This document shows, one piece after another, positions 19,255-28,200 of a stretch of DNA of 47,892 nt (position 1 is the first letter of the stretch; each line of letters opens with the position of its first letter). Made by a program: the position numbers and the translations under genes. Under the pieces are notes generated by a model that was not told the DNA's origin, did no database searches, and saw only the letters and a list, made by a program, of their open reading frames with translations. The stretch is from Flavobacteriales bacterium. GTDB taxonomy: Bacteria > Bacteroidota > Bacteroidia > Flavobacteriales_D > Crocinitomicaceae. The stretch spans positions 1 to 47,892 of the forward strand of contig CANJLG010000019.1 of the NCBI GenBank assembly GCA_947475095.1, read 5' to 3'.

Positions 19255-19747
19255 CGAAGATCTTAAATCGCAAGTAGAAGCGCTTTTAGGTGCTGATATT
19301 CTTCATAGCGAAATTAACTTTGATATCCTTTCGATCGAGGTAGCTGCTGATAAAATCCATGCCGTTATCGCCCAACTGCAAAAAGATGAAATGCTACGAT
19401 TTGAGTTTTTAACCTTACTCGGAGGTGTGCATTACCCTGAGCAGGTTGACCGCGAATTTGCCGTTGTTTATCATCTCCATAGTTGGAAACATAAAATAAG
19501 GGTACGATTGAAAGCTTTTTTGCCCTTAAGCAATCCCTCAATTGACAGCATTACGGATCTTTATCCTTGTGCCAATTGGATGGAAAGAGAAACCTACGAT
19601 TTTTATGGGATTACCTTTGCTAATCACCCAGATTTAAGGAGAATATTGAATGAAGACTCGATGGACTATTTTCCTTTAAGGAAAGAATACGCCTTAGAGG
19701 ATGCAACGAGAGAAGATAAAGATGATCGCTTTTTTGGGCGTTTTTAA
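19241..19747 (+). CDS. nuoC: NADH-quinone oxidoreductase subunit C
   Basis: This is the 30-kDa peripheral-arm subunit, which packs against NuoD and has no cofactor. The family signature E-R-E-T-Y-D-F-Y-G-I is followed by H-P-D-L-R-R-I-L, and the protein ends with the usual F-P-L-R-K-E-Y segment and a short tail. At 168 residues it is a separate C subunit, not the fused NuoCD of enterobacteria. It ends 9 nt before nuoD. Confidence 0.95.
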   Translation: MVLSNEDLKSQVEALLGADILHSEINFDILSIEVAADKIHAVIAQLQKDEMLRFEFLTLLGGVHYPEQVDREFAVVYHLHSWKHKIRVRLKAFLPLSNPSIDSITDLYPCANWMERETYDFYGITFANHPDLRRILNEDSMDYFPLRKEYALEDATREDKDDRFFGRF

Positions 19748-19756
19748 TTAAATACA

Positions 19757-20989
19757 ATGAGTAAAGAAAAAGAAAAGGTATCGAATAGTGCTGCTGAATT
19801 CTATAATTCAAAAGAAACAATCGATGGTGATATTGCCACAATTAATTTTGGCCCCACACACCCTGCAACTCATGGTATTTTTCAAAATATTCTGAAAGTC
19901 GATGGTGAAAAAATAATTTCCTCAGAACAAACGGTTGGCTACATTCATCGAGCATTTGAAAAATTAGCTGAACGAAGACCTTACAACCAGATCACCCCAA
20001 TTACCGACCGATTAAACTATTGTTCGTCCCCCATCAATAATTTGGGTTGGCACATGACGGTAGAAAAATTAATTCAAGCAGAAATTCCCAAGCGTGTTGA
20101 TTACATGAGGGTTATCATAATGGAATTAGCAAGAATAGCAGATCACCTTATTTGTGATTCCGTTGTTGGTGTTGACACTGGCGCACTTACTAGCTTTTTC
20201 TATCCCTTTCAAGAAAGAGAAAAAATTTATGAGTTGTACGAGGAAATCTGTGGCGCACGGCTAACAACTAATATTGGTCGTATCGGAGGATTTGAACGTG
20301 ATTTTACTCCGGTATTTCACACGAAACTAAAATCGTTTTTAAAAACATTTCCGAAGGCATTTAGCGAATGGGATTCTATGCTTGCACGAAATAGAATATT
20401 CATGGACAGAACCCGAGGAACAGGACCTATATCTCCAGAAAGGGCTCTCGCCTACGGTTTTACAGGGCCTAACCTTCGCGCAGCTGGTGTAGATTATGAT
20501 GTACGCGTTATGCATCCCTACTCCTCATATGAAGATTTTGACTTTATTATTCCTGTGGGAGTAAATGGCGATACCTACGATCGATTCATGGTGCGACAAG
20601 AAGAAATACGGCAAAGTATTCGAATCATTGAACAAGCGTATGGTAACCTCCCTGAAGGTAATTATAAAGCGGATGTTCCAGACTTTTATCTACCAGATAA
20701 AGCGGATGTATACAATAATATGGAAGCACTTATCTACCATTTTAAAATTGTGATGGGGGAAATGGAAATACCTAGAGGAGAAATATATCACAGTGTAGAA
20801 GGAGGAAATGGTGAACTAGGTTACTACCTCATCAGCGATGGTGGAAGAACACCCTATAGATTACAATTTAGAAGACCATGCTTCATTTATTATCAAGCTT
20901 ATCCGGAAATGATTACTGGTCAAACCATAAGCGATGCAGTTATTACCTTAAGTAGTATGAATGTAATTGCAGGAGAATTAGATGCCTAA
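19757..20989 (+). CDS. nuoD: NADH-quinone oxidoreductase subunit D
   Basis: This is the 49-kDa subunit, related to the NiFe-hydrogenase large subunit; with NuoB it forms the quinone-binding cavity. It has the N-terminal F-G-P-T-H-P-A-T-H-G motif (histidine and threonine near the quinone site), then G-Y-I-H-R, and ends with S-S-M-N-V-I-A-G-E-L-D, close to the canonical end of the family. At 410 residues it is complete. Its last 8 nt overlap nuoE. Confidence 0.97.
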   Translation: MSKEKEKVSNSAAEFYNSKETIDGDIATINFGPTHPATHGIFQNILKVDGEKIISSEQTVGYIHRAFEKLAERRPYNQITPITDRLNYCSSPINNLGWHMTVEKLIQAEIPKRVDYMRVIIMELARIADHLICDSVVGVDTGALTSFFYPFQEREKIYELYEEICGARLTTNIGRIGGFERDFTPVFHTKLKSFLKTFPKAFSEWDSMLARNRIFMDRTRGTGPISPERALAYGFTGPNLRAAGVDYDVRVMHPYSSYEDFDFIIPVGVNGDTYDRFMVRQEEIRQSIRIIEQAYGNLPEGNYKADVPDFYLPDKADVYNNMEALIYHFKIVMGEMEIPRGEIYHSVEGGNGELGYYLISDGGRTPYRLQFRRPCFIYYQAYPEMITGQTISDAVITLSSMNVIAGELDA

Positions 20990-21524
20990 TATGAAAAGAG
21001 AAAATAACATAGCTCAAACTGCCGCTGAATTCAATGGATTTAGTAAAGAAACGATAGCAAAATTTAACGAAATTAAAAATCATTTTCCTACCGGAAAAGA
21101 AAAAAGTGCTATTATTCGAATGTTGCATTTAGCGCAAACTGAAGTGGGTTGGTTGAGCACTGAGGCAATGGATGCGGTAGCTACTTTCCTAAATATTCAA
21201 ACCATTGAAGTGTACGAAGTAGCCACATTCTATACCATGTTCCATGTTAATCCAGTAGGAAAACATGTATTTGAAGTGTGTAGAACAGGACCATGTATGT
21301 TGGTAGGAAGCGATCAAATCATTGACTATATTTCGGAAAAATTAAATATTAAAGTCGGAGAAACAACAGCTGATGGAGAATTTACCTTAAAAACGGTAGA
21401 ATGTCTAGGCGCTTGCGGCTATGCTCCTGTACTACAATGCAAGTATAAATTTCATGAAAACCTTACAAAAGATAAGGTCGACGAATTAATTGAGGCCTAC
21501 CGTTCAGGAATAATTGAAAATTAA
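20982..21524 (+). CDS. nuoE: NADH-quinone oxidoreductase subunit E
   Basis: This is the 24-kDa thioredoxin-fold subunit with the 2Fe-2S cluster N1a. The ligands are C100 and C105 (C-R-T-G-P-C), C141 and C145 (C-L-G-A-C-G). At 180 residues it is slightly long because of the N-terminus. The start used overlaps nuoD by 8 nt; a second ATG three codons downstream (20991) is equally possible and would leave no overlap. With NuoF and NuoG it forms the NADH-oxidising module. Confidence 0.95.
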   Translation: MPNMKRENNIAQTAAEFNGFSKETIAKFNEIKNHFPTGKEKSAIIRMLHLAQTEVGWLSTEAMDAVATFLNIQTIEVYEVATFYTMFHVNPVGKHVFEVCRTGPCMLVGSDQIIDYISEKLNIKVGETTADGEFTLKTVECLGACGYAPVLQCKYKFHENLTKDKVDELIEAYRSGIIEN

Positions 21525-21530
21525 ATAGGA

Positions 21531-22874
21531 ATGAAAAACAGGAAATTACTTCTTGAAAATGTGCACATCCCTGGGATCGAAACATATGATGTCTATCGAA
21601 AAAATGGAGGCTACCGATCTGTTGAAAAAGCTTTAAAAAGCTTGACGCCAGACGAAGTGGTGGAAGAAGTTAAAAAATCTGGACTGCGAGGACGCGGAGG
21701 AGCAGGATTTCCAACTGGAATGAAATGGTCTTTCTTGGCGAAACCGGAAGGAATCCCTCGTTACTTAGTTTGTAATGCCGATGAATCGGAACCTGGTACG
21801 TTTAAAGATCGTTATTTGATGGAGAAAATACCTCACTTGCTAGTGGAGGGTATGATTACCGCAAGTTATGCACTCGGTGCGAATACGTCATACATTTATA
21901 TTCGAGGAGAATTTATGTACATTCTTCATATCCTAGAAAAGGCAATTGCTGAAGCGTACGACAATGGATTCTTAGGGAAAAACATTCTTGGAAAAGGCTA
22001 CGATTTAGACTTATTTGTTGTGCCCGGTGGAGGAGCTTACATCTGCGGAGAAGAAACTGCATTATTGGAATCATTGGAAGGTAAAAGAGGTAATCCAAGA
22101 ATAAAACCTCCGTTTCCAGCTGTTAAAGGTCTTTGGGGAGCACCAACCGTAGTAAATAATGTGGAAACAATAGCTGCTGTCGTTCCAATTGTAAATGATG
22201 GTGGTGAAGCATATGCAGCTATCGGAATTGGTAGAAGTACAGGTACTAAATTAATTTCTGCCTGTGGGAATCTTGTTAAACCAGGCGTTTATGAAATTGA
22301 TTTAGGGCTTTCCGTAGAAGAATTTATCTATGGTGATGACTATTGCCAAGGCATTAAAAATAACAAAAAACTAAAAGCATGTGTTCCGGGAGGTTCTTCG
22401 GTGCCTATCCTACCACACTATCTTGTTACCAAGACAGCTAATGGTGATGATCGATTAATGTCATATGAAAGTTTGGCTGAAGGAGCATTCGCCTCAGGTT
22501 CTATGCTTGGATCAGGTGGCTTTATTGTTTTTGATGAAGACCAATGTATTGTCAGAAACACGTGGAATTTTACGCGTTTCTATGCCCATGAGTCGTGTGG
22601 ACAATGTTCGCCGTGCAGAGAAGGAACTGGTTGGATGGAAAAAGTGCTTTACCGACTAGAAACAGGAAACGGTAATCTGCGAGATATCGATCTATTAGCC
22701 GAAATTAATAAGAAAATTGAAGGGAATACAATCTGTCCGCTTGGCGATGCTGCTGCATGGCCTGTGGCTGCTGCCATTCGTCATTTTAGAGACGAATTTG
22801 AATGGCATGTTAGTCATAAAGAAGAGGCAATAAAAAGAAATTATGGTTTGTCGAAAGAACCAATGTTAGCATAG
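21531..22874 (+). CDS. nuoF: NADH-quinone oxidoreductase subunit F
   Basis: This 51-kDa subunit binds NADH, FMN and the 4Fe-4S cluster N3. The NADH/FMN loops are G-R-G-G-A-G-F-P-T-G-M-K-W (54-66) and N-A-D-E-S-E-P-G-T-F-K-D-R (82-94). The cluster ligands are C356, C359, C362 (S-C-G-Q-C-S-P-C) and C402. At 447 residues it is complete. Together with NuoE and NuoG it shows that this complex I can use NADH directly, unlike the 11-subunit forms. Confidence 0.97.
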   Translation: MKNRKLLLENVHIPGIETYDVYRKNGGYRSVEKALKSLTPDEVVEEVKKSGLRGRGGAGFPTGMKWSFLAKPEGIPRYLVCNADESEPGTFKDRYLMEKIPHLLVEGMITASYALGANTSYIYIRGEFMYILHILEKAIAEAYDNGFLGKNILGKGYDLDLFVVPGGGAYICGEETALLESLEGKRGNPRIKPPFPAVKGLWGAPTVVNNVETIAAVVPIVNDGGEAYAAIGIGRSTGTKLISACGNLVKPGVYEIDLGLSVEEFIYGDDYCQGIKNNKKLKACVPGGSSVPILPHYLVTKTANGDDRLMSYESLAEGAFASGSMLGSGGFIVFDEDQCIVRNTWNFTRFYAHESCGQCSPCREGTGWMEKVLYRLETGNGNLRDIDLLAEINKKIEGNTICPLGDAAAWPVAAAIRHFRDEFEWHVSHKEEAIKRNYGLSKEPMLA

Positions 22875-22883
22875 AAATTAATT

Positions 22884-23846
22884 ATGATGAAAGTTACAAT
22901 TGACGATATTGAGGTTGAAGTTGAAGCTGGAACAAGCATCTTAAATGCTGCACGAAAAATAGGTGGCGAAGTGGTGCCTCCTGCGATGTGCTACTACAGT
23001 AAATTACCCGGAACTGGTGGTAAATGTAGAACATGCTTGGTGGAAGTTGCTGCTGGATCAACAGCAGATCCAAGACCAATGCCAAAATTAGTCGCTTCTT
23101 GTTCTACACCAGTAATGGACGGAATGATCATTAAAAATAAAACAAGTCAACGTGTTCATGAAGGACGTAGCGCTGTGGTAGAATTTTTATTAATTAATCA
23201 TCCCTTAGATTGCCCCGTTTGTGACCAGGCTGGAGAATGTAATCTGCAGGATCTAGGCTACGAACATGGATCTGTAAAAACACGCTACGAAGAAGAACGG
23301 AGAACGTTCGACCCAATAGATATTGGAGATAAAATTAAATTACACATGAATCGCTGTATTCTGTGTTACCGATGCGTAGAAGTAGCCAATCAGCTGACTG
23401 AAAAACGAGTGCATGGTGTGATGCATCGCGGCGAACATGCCGAAATAAGTACCTATATTGAACACGCGATAGACAATGAATTTTCTGGAAATATGATTGA
23501 TGTTTGTCCGGTTGGGGCATTAACGGATCGAACGTTTAGATTTAAAAGCCGTGTGTGGTTCCTAAAACCAATGGAAGCAGAATGCGATTGTACTAAATGT
23601 GCAGGGAAAGTAGTATTGTGGATGTTTGGAAAGGAAATTTATCGGGTAACGGGTCGCAAAGATCAGTACGGTGAAATTGAAACCATCGATGATAAAACAG
23701 CATGGATTTGTAACGAATGTCGATACGATAAAAAAGACCTTGCAAAGTGGAAAGTGATTGGACCAAGAGTTATTGATAGACATTCTGTCATTTCTCAAGG
23801 AAAATATGAAACAAGTATCAATTCTCCTATTAAAAAAATCAATTAA
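22884..23846 (+). CDS. nuoG: NADH-quinone oxidoreductase subunit G, short form
   Basis: Only 320 residues, against roughly 700-900 in most NuoG proteins. It keeps the electron-carrying N-terminal part. The 2Fe-2S cluster N1b is ligated by C36, C48, C51 and C73. Cluster N5 is ligated by H106, C110, C113 and C119. Cluster N4 is ligated by C158, C161, C164 and C208. A further group C234, C236, C239 ... C276, C279 lies where the molybdopterin-type 4Fe-4S domain would begin. The large molybdopterin-oxidoreductase-like domain is absent. The frame runs straight to the stop and nuoH starts on the last base of that stop (TAATG), so this is a natural short subunit rather than a frameshift. Short NuoG proteins are known to me from other Flavobacteriia. 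Confidence 0.93.
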   Translation: MMKVTIDDIEVEVEAGTSILNAARKIGGEVVPPAMCYYSKLPGTGGKCRTCLVEVAAGSTADPRPMPKLVASCSTPVMDGMIIKNKTSQRVHEGRSAVVEFLLINHPLDCPVCDQAGECNLQDLGYEHGSVKTRYEEERRTFDPIDIGDKIKLHMNRCILCYRCVEVANQLTEKRVHGVMHRGEHAEISTYIEHAIDNEFSGNMIDVCPVGALTDRTFRFKSRVWFLKPMEAECDCTKCAGKVVLWMFGKEIYRVTGRKDQYGEIETIDDKTAWICNECRYDKKDLAKWKVIGPRVIDRHSVISQGKYETSINSPIKKIN

Positions 23847-24880
23847 TGGATACAGGCTTGTTAATTGAAAAACTTATTTTAGCCATTCTACTTTTTGTAG
23901 TTTCATTAGGTATTGCTGCCTACTCAACCTATTTTGAACGAAAATTAGCTGCGTGGATTCAAGACCGTGTAGGACCAGATCGGGCCGGACCATTTGGTAT
24001 CCTACAACCTATTGCTGACGGTGTTAAAATGTTCATGAAAGAAGATTTTACGCCAACAAATGCTGATCGTTGGCTCTTTATTCTTGGTCCAGGAATTGCC
24101 ATGTTTACCGCATTGATGACAAGTGCTGTTATTCCTTGGGGAACTGATATTACACTCTTCGGACGCACAATAGCCCTGCAAGTCGCCGACCTAAATATTG
24201 GCATTCTCTTTATCTTTGGAATCATCTCCATTGGAGTTTATGGCATCATGATCGGTGGATGGGCTTCCAATAATAAATATTCTAGATTTGGTGCTATTCG
24301 TGCATCATCACAAATGATTTCCTATGAATTAGCGATGGGGATTTCAGCGATTACCATCATCATGTTATCCGGTGGTCTTGGACTTAACGACATCGTTAAA
24401 GCGCAGCATGGGATGAATTGGAATATATTTTATCAACCAGTTTGTTTCTTAGTCTTCTTTATTTGTGCCTTAGCTGAAACTAATCGCGCACCTTTTGACC
24501 TTCCTGAGTGCGAATCAGAATTAATTGGCGGTTATCATACCGAATATAGTTCGATGAAACTTGGCTTGTTCCTATTTGCAGAATATGTTGCCATGTTTGT
24601 GTCATCAGCCCTTATTTCCATCTTGTTTTTTGGAGGCTACAATTTTCCAGGGATGGATAGCTTTAGTGGAAATACACTAGCGATTTTAAGTGTTGCTGCA
24701 TTTTTCACCAAAACGTTTTTAATGATTTTCCTATTTATGTGGATTCGATGGACAATACCTCGTTTTCGATTCGATCAATTAATGCATTTAGGATGGAAAG
24801 TACTGATTCCAATTTCAATCATCAATATGTTGGTAACTGGAATTGTCATTGCATTCAATGAGGGATGGATAAAATTTTAA
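23846..24880 (+). CDS. nuoH: NADH-quinone oxidoreductase subunit H
   Basis: This membrane subunit joins the peripheral arm to the proton pumps and lines the quinone tunnel. It has about eight hydrophobic helices over 344 residues. Hallmarks are E-R-K-L-A-A-W-I-Q-D-R-V-G-P and, in the loop after the fifth helix, P-F-D-L-P-E-C-E-S-E-L-I-G-G-Y. The start shares a base with the nuoG stop. Confidence 0.97.
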   Translation: MDTGLLIEKLILAILLFVVSLGIAAYSTYFERKLAAWIQDRVGPDRAGPFGILQPIADGVKMFMKEDFTPTNADRWLFILGPGIAMFTALMTSAVIPWGTDITLFGRTIALQVADLNIGILFIFGIISIGVYGIMIGGWASNNKYSRFGAIRASSQMISYELAMGISAITIIMLSGGLGLNDIVKAQHGMNWNIFYQPVCFLVFFICALAETNRAPFDLPECESELIGGYHTEYSSMKLGLFLFAEYVAMFVSSALISILFFGGYNFPGMDSFSGNTLAILSVAAFFTKTFLMIFLFMWIRWTIPRFRFDQLMHLGWKVLIPISIINMLVTGIVIAFNEGWIKF

Positions 24881-24884
24881 TAAA

Positions 24885-25427
24885 ATGGAGAGCTTAACAA
24901 ATAGAAAAAAAGTGGTGTCGGATAAGCCAATGACTTTTATGGAAAAGTTATACCTCCCAGCCATTTTTAACGGAATGTTTATTACCTTGAAACACATGTT
25001 CAAGAAAAATAACACCATAAAATATCCAGAAGAACAACGTGTATTTGCGCCCGTTTATCGTGGGATGCATGTCCTTAAAAGAGACGAACAAGGACGAGAA
25101 AATTGTACCGCTTGTGGATTATGCGCCGTAGCATGCCCTGCTGAAGCAATTACCATGGTGGCAGGTGAACGACAAAAAGGTGAAGAGGGACTTTATCGGG
25201 AAGAAAAGTATGCGGAAATCTATGAAATTAATATGTTGCGTTGCATTTTTTGTGGATTATGTGAAGAAGCATGCCCCAAAGAAGCCGTATTTCTAACCGA
25301 TAGAATTGTACCAACTGAATTTGAACGAAACGAATTTATTTACGGTAAAGACGTATTGGTTGAACCCTTGAATGATAGAATTGATGTTACTAAACGCCAA
25401 CATACTGGCACAAGAAGCGAAATATGA
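24885..25427 (+). CDS. nuoI: NADH-quinone oxidoreductase subunit I
   Basis: This is the ferredoxin-like subunit that carries clusters N6a and N6b. The two 4Fe-4S motifs are C74-x2-C77-x2-C80-x3-C84 and C120-x2-C123-x2-C126-x3-C130. At 180 residues it is normal in length. The N-terminal stretch includes an amphipathic segment (about 18-40) that probably lies on the membrane. The stop overlaps nuoJ as ATGA. Confidence 0.96.
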   Translation: MESLTNRKKVVSDKPMTFMEKLYLPAIFNGMFITLKHMFKKNNTIKYPEEQRVFAPVYRGMHVLKRDEQGRENCTACGLCAVACPAEAITMVAGERQKGEEGLYREEKYAEIYEINMLRCIFCGLCEEACPKEAVFLTDRIVPTEFERNEFIYGKDVLVEPLNDRIDVTKRQHTGTRSEI

Positions 25428-25936
25428 GTATTGAATTACTAACTATAATTATTGGAGGCCTGACCATTGGAGCAGCGCTAATGGTGGTGATTAGTAAACA
25501 CCCTATTCGAAGTGTGTTATTTCTTGTCGTTACATTTTTCCTTATTTCTTCACTGTACATTTTGATGAATGCGCAATTCTTAGCCATCGTCAATATCATC
25601 GTTTATGCAGGAGCAATTATGGTTTTATTCTTATTTGTACTCATGCTCTTAAACCTTAACAAAGAAAGTGAGCCAAAAACACCCAAATACGCACTCTTTT
25701 CATCAGTACTAGCAAGTGGAATACTTTTATTAGTGCTCATTGCAGCATTTAAAGATAGCCTTAGATTACAGCATGTACGCTTGCCTCAGCAGAAACAAAT
25801 TGGATTAGTTGAAAATTTAGGCAAGTTACTTTTTGATGAATACATAGTGGCATTCGAAGTTTCTTCGATTTTATTTATTGCTTCAATGGTGGGAGCCATT
25901 TTGTTGGCAAAACGCGAAAAACCAATTATTGATTAA
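25424..25936 (+). CDS. nuoJ: NADH-quinone oxidoreductase subunit J
   Basis: This 170-residue membrane subunit has five hydrophobic helices. The typical helix-3 segment [18 protein letters not shown] is present near residues 51-68. The last helix (about 145-165) is present, so the protein is complete. It overlaps nuoI by 4 nt and ends 1 nt before nuoK. Confidence 0.95.
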   Translation: MSIELLTIIIGGLTIGAALMVVISKHPIRSVLFLVVTFFLISSLYILMNAQFLAIVNIIVYAGAIMVLFLFVLMLLNLNKESEPKTPKYALFSSVLASGILLLVLIAAFKDSLRLQHVRLPQQKQIGLVENLGKLLFDEYIVAFEVSSILFIASMVGAILLAKREKPIID

Positions 25937-25937
25937 T

Positions 25938-26264
25938 ATGAATCCTACTGATCCAACCTTCGGAACCTCCATTGATTTCTATGTGATATTAGCTAGTATA
26001 TTATTCACTATTGGCGCATTTGGGGTTTTGATACGAAGAAATATGATTGTTTTATTAATGTGTATTGAACTAATGCTCAATGCCGTGAATTTACTTTTAG
26101 TAGCATTTTCAACCTATTATGGAAAAGGTGATGCACAAATATTTGTCTTTTTCATCATTGTAGTAGCGGCAGCAGAAGCAACAATTGGACTATCAATTCT
26201 TATTATGGCCTACCGAAATCAAAAGTCAACGGATGCAGGATTATTTACAAATTTAAACGGTTAA
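25938..26264 (+). CDS. nuoK: NADH-quinone oxidoreductase subunit K
   Basis: This is a small membrane subunit with three helices and two conserved buried glutamates, one in [11 protein letters not shown] and one in A-A-A-E-A-T-I-G. I place the start at ATG 25938, giving 108 residues. An open frame extends upstream to 25878, but those codons lie in the nuoJ coding sequence, are not hydrophobic in the NuoK way and make the protein too long. The chosen start is 1 nt after the nuoJ stop. Confidence 0.95.
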   Translation: MNPTDPTFGTSIDFYVILASILFTIGAFGVLIRRNMIVLLMCIELMLNAVNLLLVAFSTYYGKGDAQIFVFFIIVVAAAEATIGLSILIMAYRNQKSTDAGLFTNLNG

Positions 26265-26268
26265 CTAA

Positions 26269-28200
26269 ATGGCAGTAGATAAATTAATACTGATTTTATT
26301 AGCCTTGCCTTTGTTAGGTGCATTGGTCAATGGAACCATTGGGAAAAAACTTCCGAATTTGCTTGTTGGTGGAATTGCTACTGGTGTTATGCTTCTTTCT
26401 TTTGTATGTGCATTACTGGTTTTTAATCAAACAAATGACACCAAGATTATTCAATTGTTTACCTTATTATCCCTAGATGATTTTGCAATTAATGCTAGTC
26501 TTCAAGTAGATGCTTTATCGATTTGGATGACCTTAATTGTTACCGGTGTGGGGACCTTGATTCATGTGTTTTCGATTGGATATATGAGCCATGACAAAGG
26601 TTTTTACAAGTTCTTTACCTACCTGAATCTCTTTATTTTTGCGATGCTATTGCTCATTTTAGGCAGTAACTATTTCGTGCTATTCTTTGGTTGGGAAGGC
26701 GTTGGAATCTGCTCCTACCTACTCATTGGTTTCCATTACAGCGATGCTGAAAAAGGAATCGCAAATAGCATTGCTGCCCGTAAAGCATTTATTATGAATC
26801 GAATTGGTGATGCTGGGTTACTCATTGGTTTATTTTTGATTCTTGCTCAATTTCACACCCTAGAATTTACAGAGATTGCTGAGAAAATAGCGATCGATCC
26901 TTCGCTGATTAATGGATCTATAATAGGTATTACGATTTGTTTGTTCATTGCCGCTACAGGAAAAAGTGCACAAATTCCTCTTTTTACGTGGTTGCCAGAT
27001 GCCATGGCAGGACCAACACCTGTTTCTGCTTTAATCCATGCGGCAACAATGGTAACTGCAGGTATTTACTTGGTTGTGCGTTCCAATTTCTTATTCGAAT
27101 TGGCTCCACTAACAAAAGATATTATTCTTTGGATTGGATTCGCTACGTCAATGGTCGCTGCTTTTATTGCTATGCGTCAAAATGATATTAAAAAAGTGCT
27201 TGCCTACTCTACGGTATCTCAATTAGGTTTAATGTTTGTTGCCCTAGGAATGGGTGCTTATACCGTTGCTATTTTTCACGTTACAACACATGCCTTTTTT
27301 AAAGCCCTTCTTTTCTTAGGATCTGGTAGTGTTATTCATGCTATGTCTGATGAACAAGATATTCGCCTAATGGGTGGACTTAGAAAAAAACTTCCCATCA
27401 CGCACCTTACTTTTTTAATCGGAACACTCGCCATTGCAGGATTTCCATTGCTTTCAGGTTTTTATTCTAAAGATGAGATCTTAGGTCATGCCCTTGAACA
27501 TAGTCCGATACTTTATGGCACATTGATGATTTCAGTTGCTTTAACTGCAGCATATATGTTTCGACTTTATTTCCTTGTCTTTCATGGTGAATTTAGAGGT
27601 GGAGCAACACTTGAATCGCACGTCCATGAAAGCAAACCTATAATGACAATGCCTTTGGTTGTATTAGCAATATTATCCGTATTCGGTGGTTTGCTGAACT
27701 TACCGGGTATCTTCTTATCGAAAGGAACACATTGGCTAAGTCATTTTTTAAATTCCCATACCGCTGGACTAGAAAAAATAAAGGAAGCACATGCTGAACC
27801 GAATACAACGATGGCTTTAATGGCAGTTGCTAGCACCATGACAATTATCATTCTTATTTGGGCGTATAACAATTACGCCAAGAAAAAGAAAATAGCCCTT
27901 GCCGATAATGAATTAGTGGGTTGGCAATTATGGTCTAATTCAAAATTGTATCTTGATGAATTGTATGACTTACTTTTTGTAAAACCAATAGAATGGTTAT
28001 CAAAAACATGCTATGCTATAGTTGAGATTAAAGTATTGAATCAAGGTGTTTTTGGCTTAGCCAACTTGTTGGGTAAAACAGGATCATTGATTCGAAATTG
28101 GCAGACAGGACTCTTGTCTAATTATCTTTTTTGGATGGTTTTTGGTTTAATTGGATTGATTAGTTACTACATAATAAAATTACAATTTTGGAACTTTTAA
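26269..28200 (+). CDS. nuoL: NADH-quinone oxidoreductase subunit L
   Basis: This is the distal antiporter-like proton-pumping subunit with its long lateral helix. The core motifs are F-F-G-W-E-G-V-G-I-C-S-Y-L-L-I-G-F and, further on, P-L-F-T-W-L-P-D-A-M-A-G-P-T-P-V. K-S-A-Q-I-P just before the second motif carries a conserved lysine. At 643 residues with a hydrophobic C-terminal anchor it is complete. The last 13 nt overlap the TTG start of nuoM. Confidence 0.97.
   Translation: MAVDKLILILLALPLLGALVNGTIGKKLPNLLVGGIATGVMLLSFVCALLVFNQTNDTKIIQLFTLLSLDDFAINASLQVDALSIWMTLIVTGVGTLIHVFSIGYMSHDKGFYKFFTYLNLFIFAMLLLILGSNYFVLFFGWEGVGICSYLLIGFHYSDAEKGIANSIAARKAFIMNRIGDAGLLIGLFLILAQFHTLEFTEIAEKIAIDPSLINGSIIGITICLFIAATGKSAQIPLFTWLPDAMAGPTPVSALIHAATMVTAGIYLVVRSNFLFELAPLTKDIILWIGFATSMVAAFIAMRQNDIKKVLAYSTVSQLGLMFVALGMGAYTVAIFHVTTHAFFKALLFLGSGSVIHAMSDEQDIRLMGGLRKKLPITHLTFLIGTLAIAGFPLLSGFYSKDEILGHALEHSPILYGTLMISVALTAAYMFRLYFLVFHGEFRGGATLESHVHESKPIMTMPLVVLAILSVFGGLLNLPGIFLSKGTHWLSHFLNSHTAGLEKIKEAHAEPNTTMALMAVASTMTIIILIWAYNNYAKKKKIALADNELVGWQLWSNSKLYLDELYDLLFVKPIEWLSKTCYAIVEIKVLNQGVFGLANLLGKTGSLIRNWQTGLLSNYLFWMVFGLIGLISYYIIKLQFWNF

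Noticed and set aside
25878..25937. Longer start for nuoK
   Set aside because: The extra 20 codons lie in the nuoJ 3' end and do not resemble a NuoK N-terminus. ATG 25938 gives the standard length.
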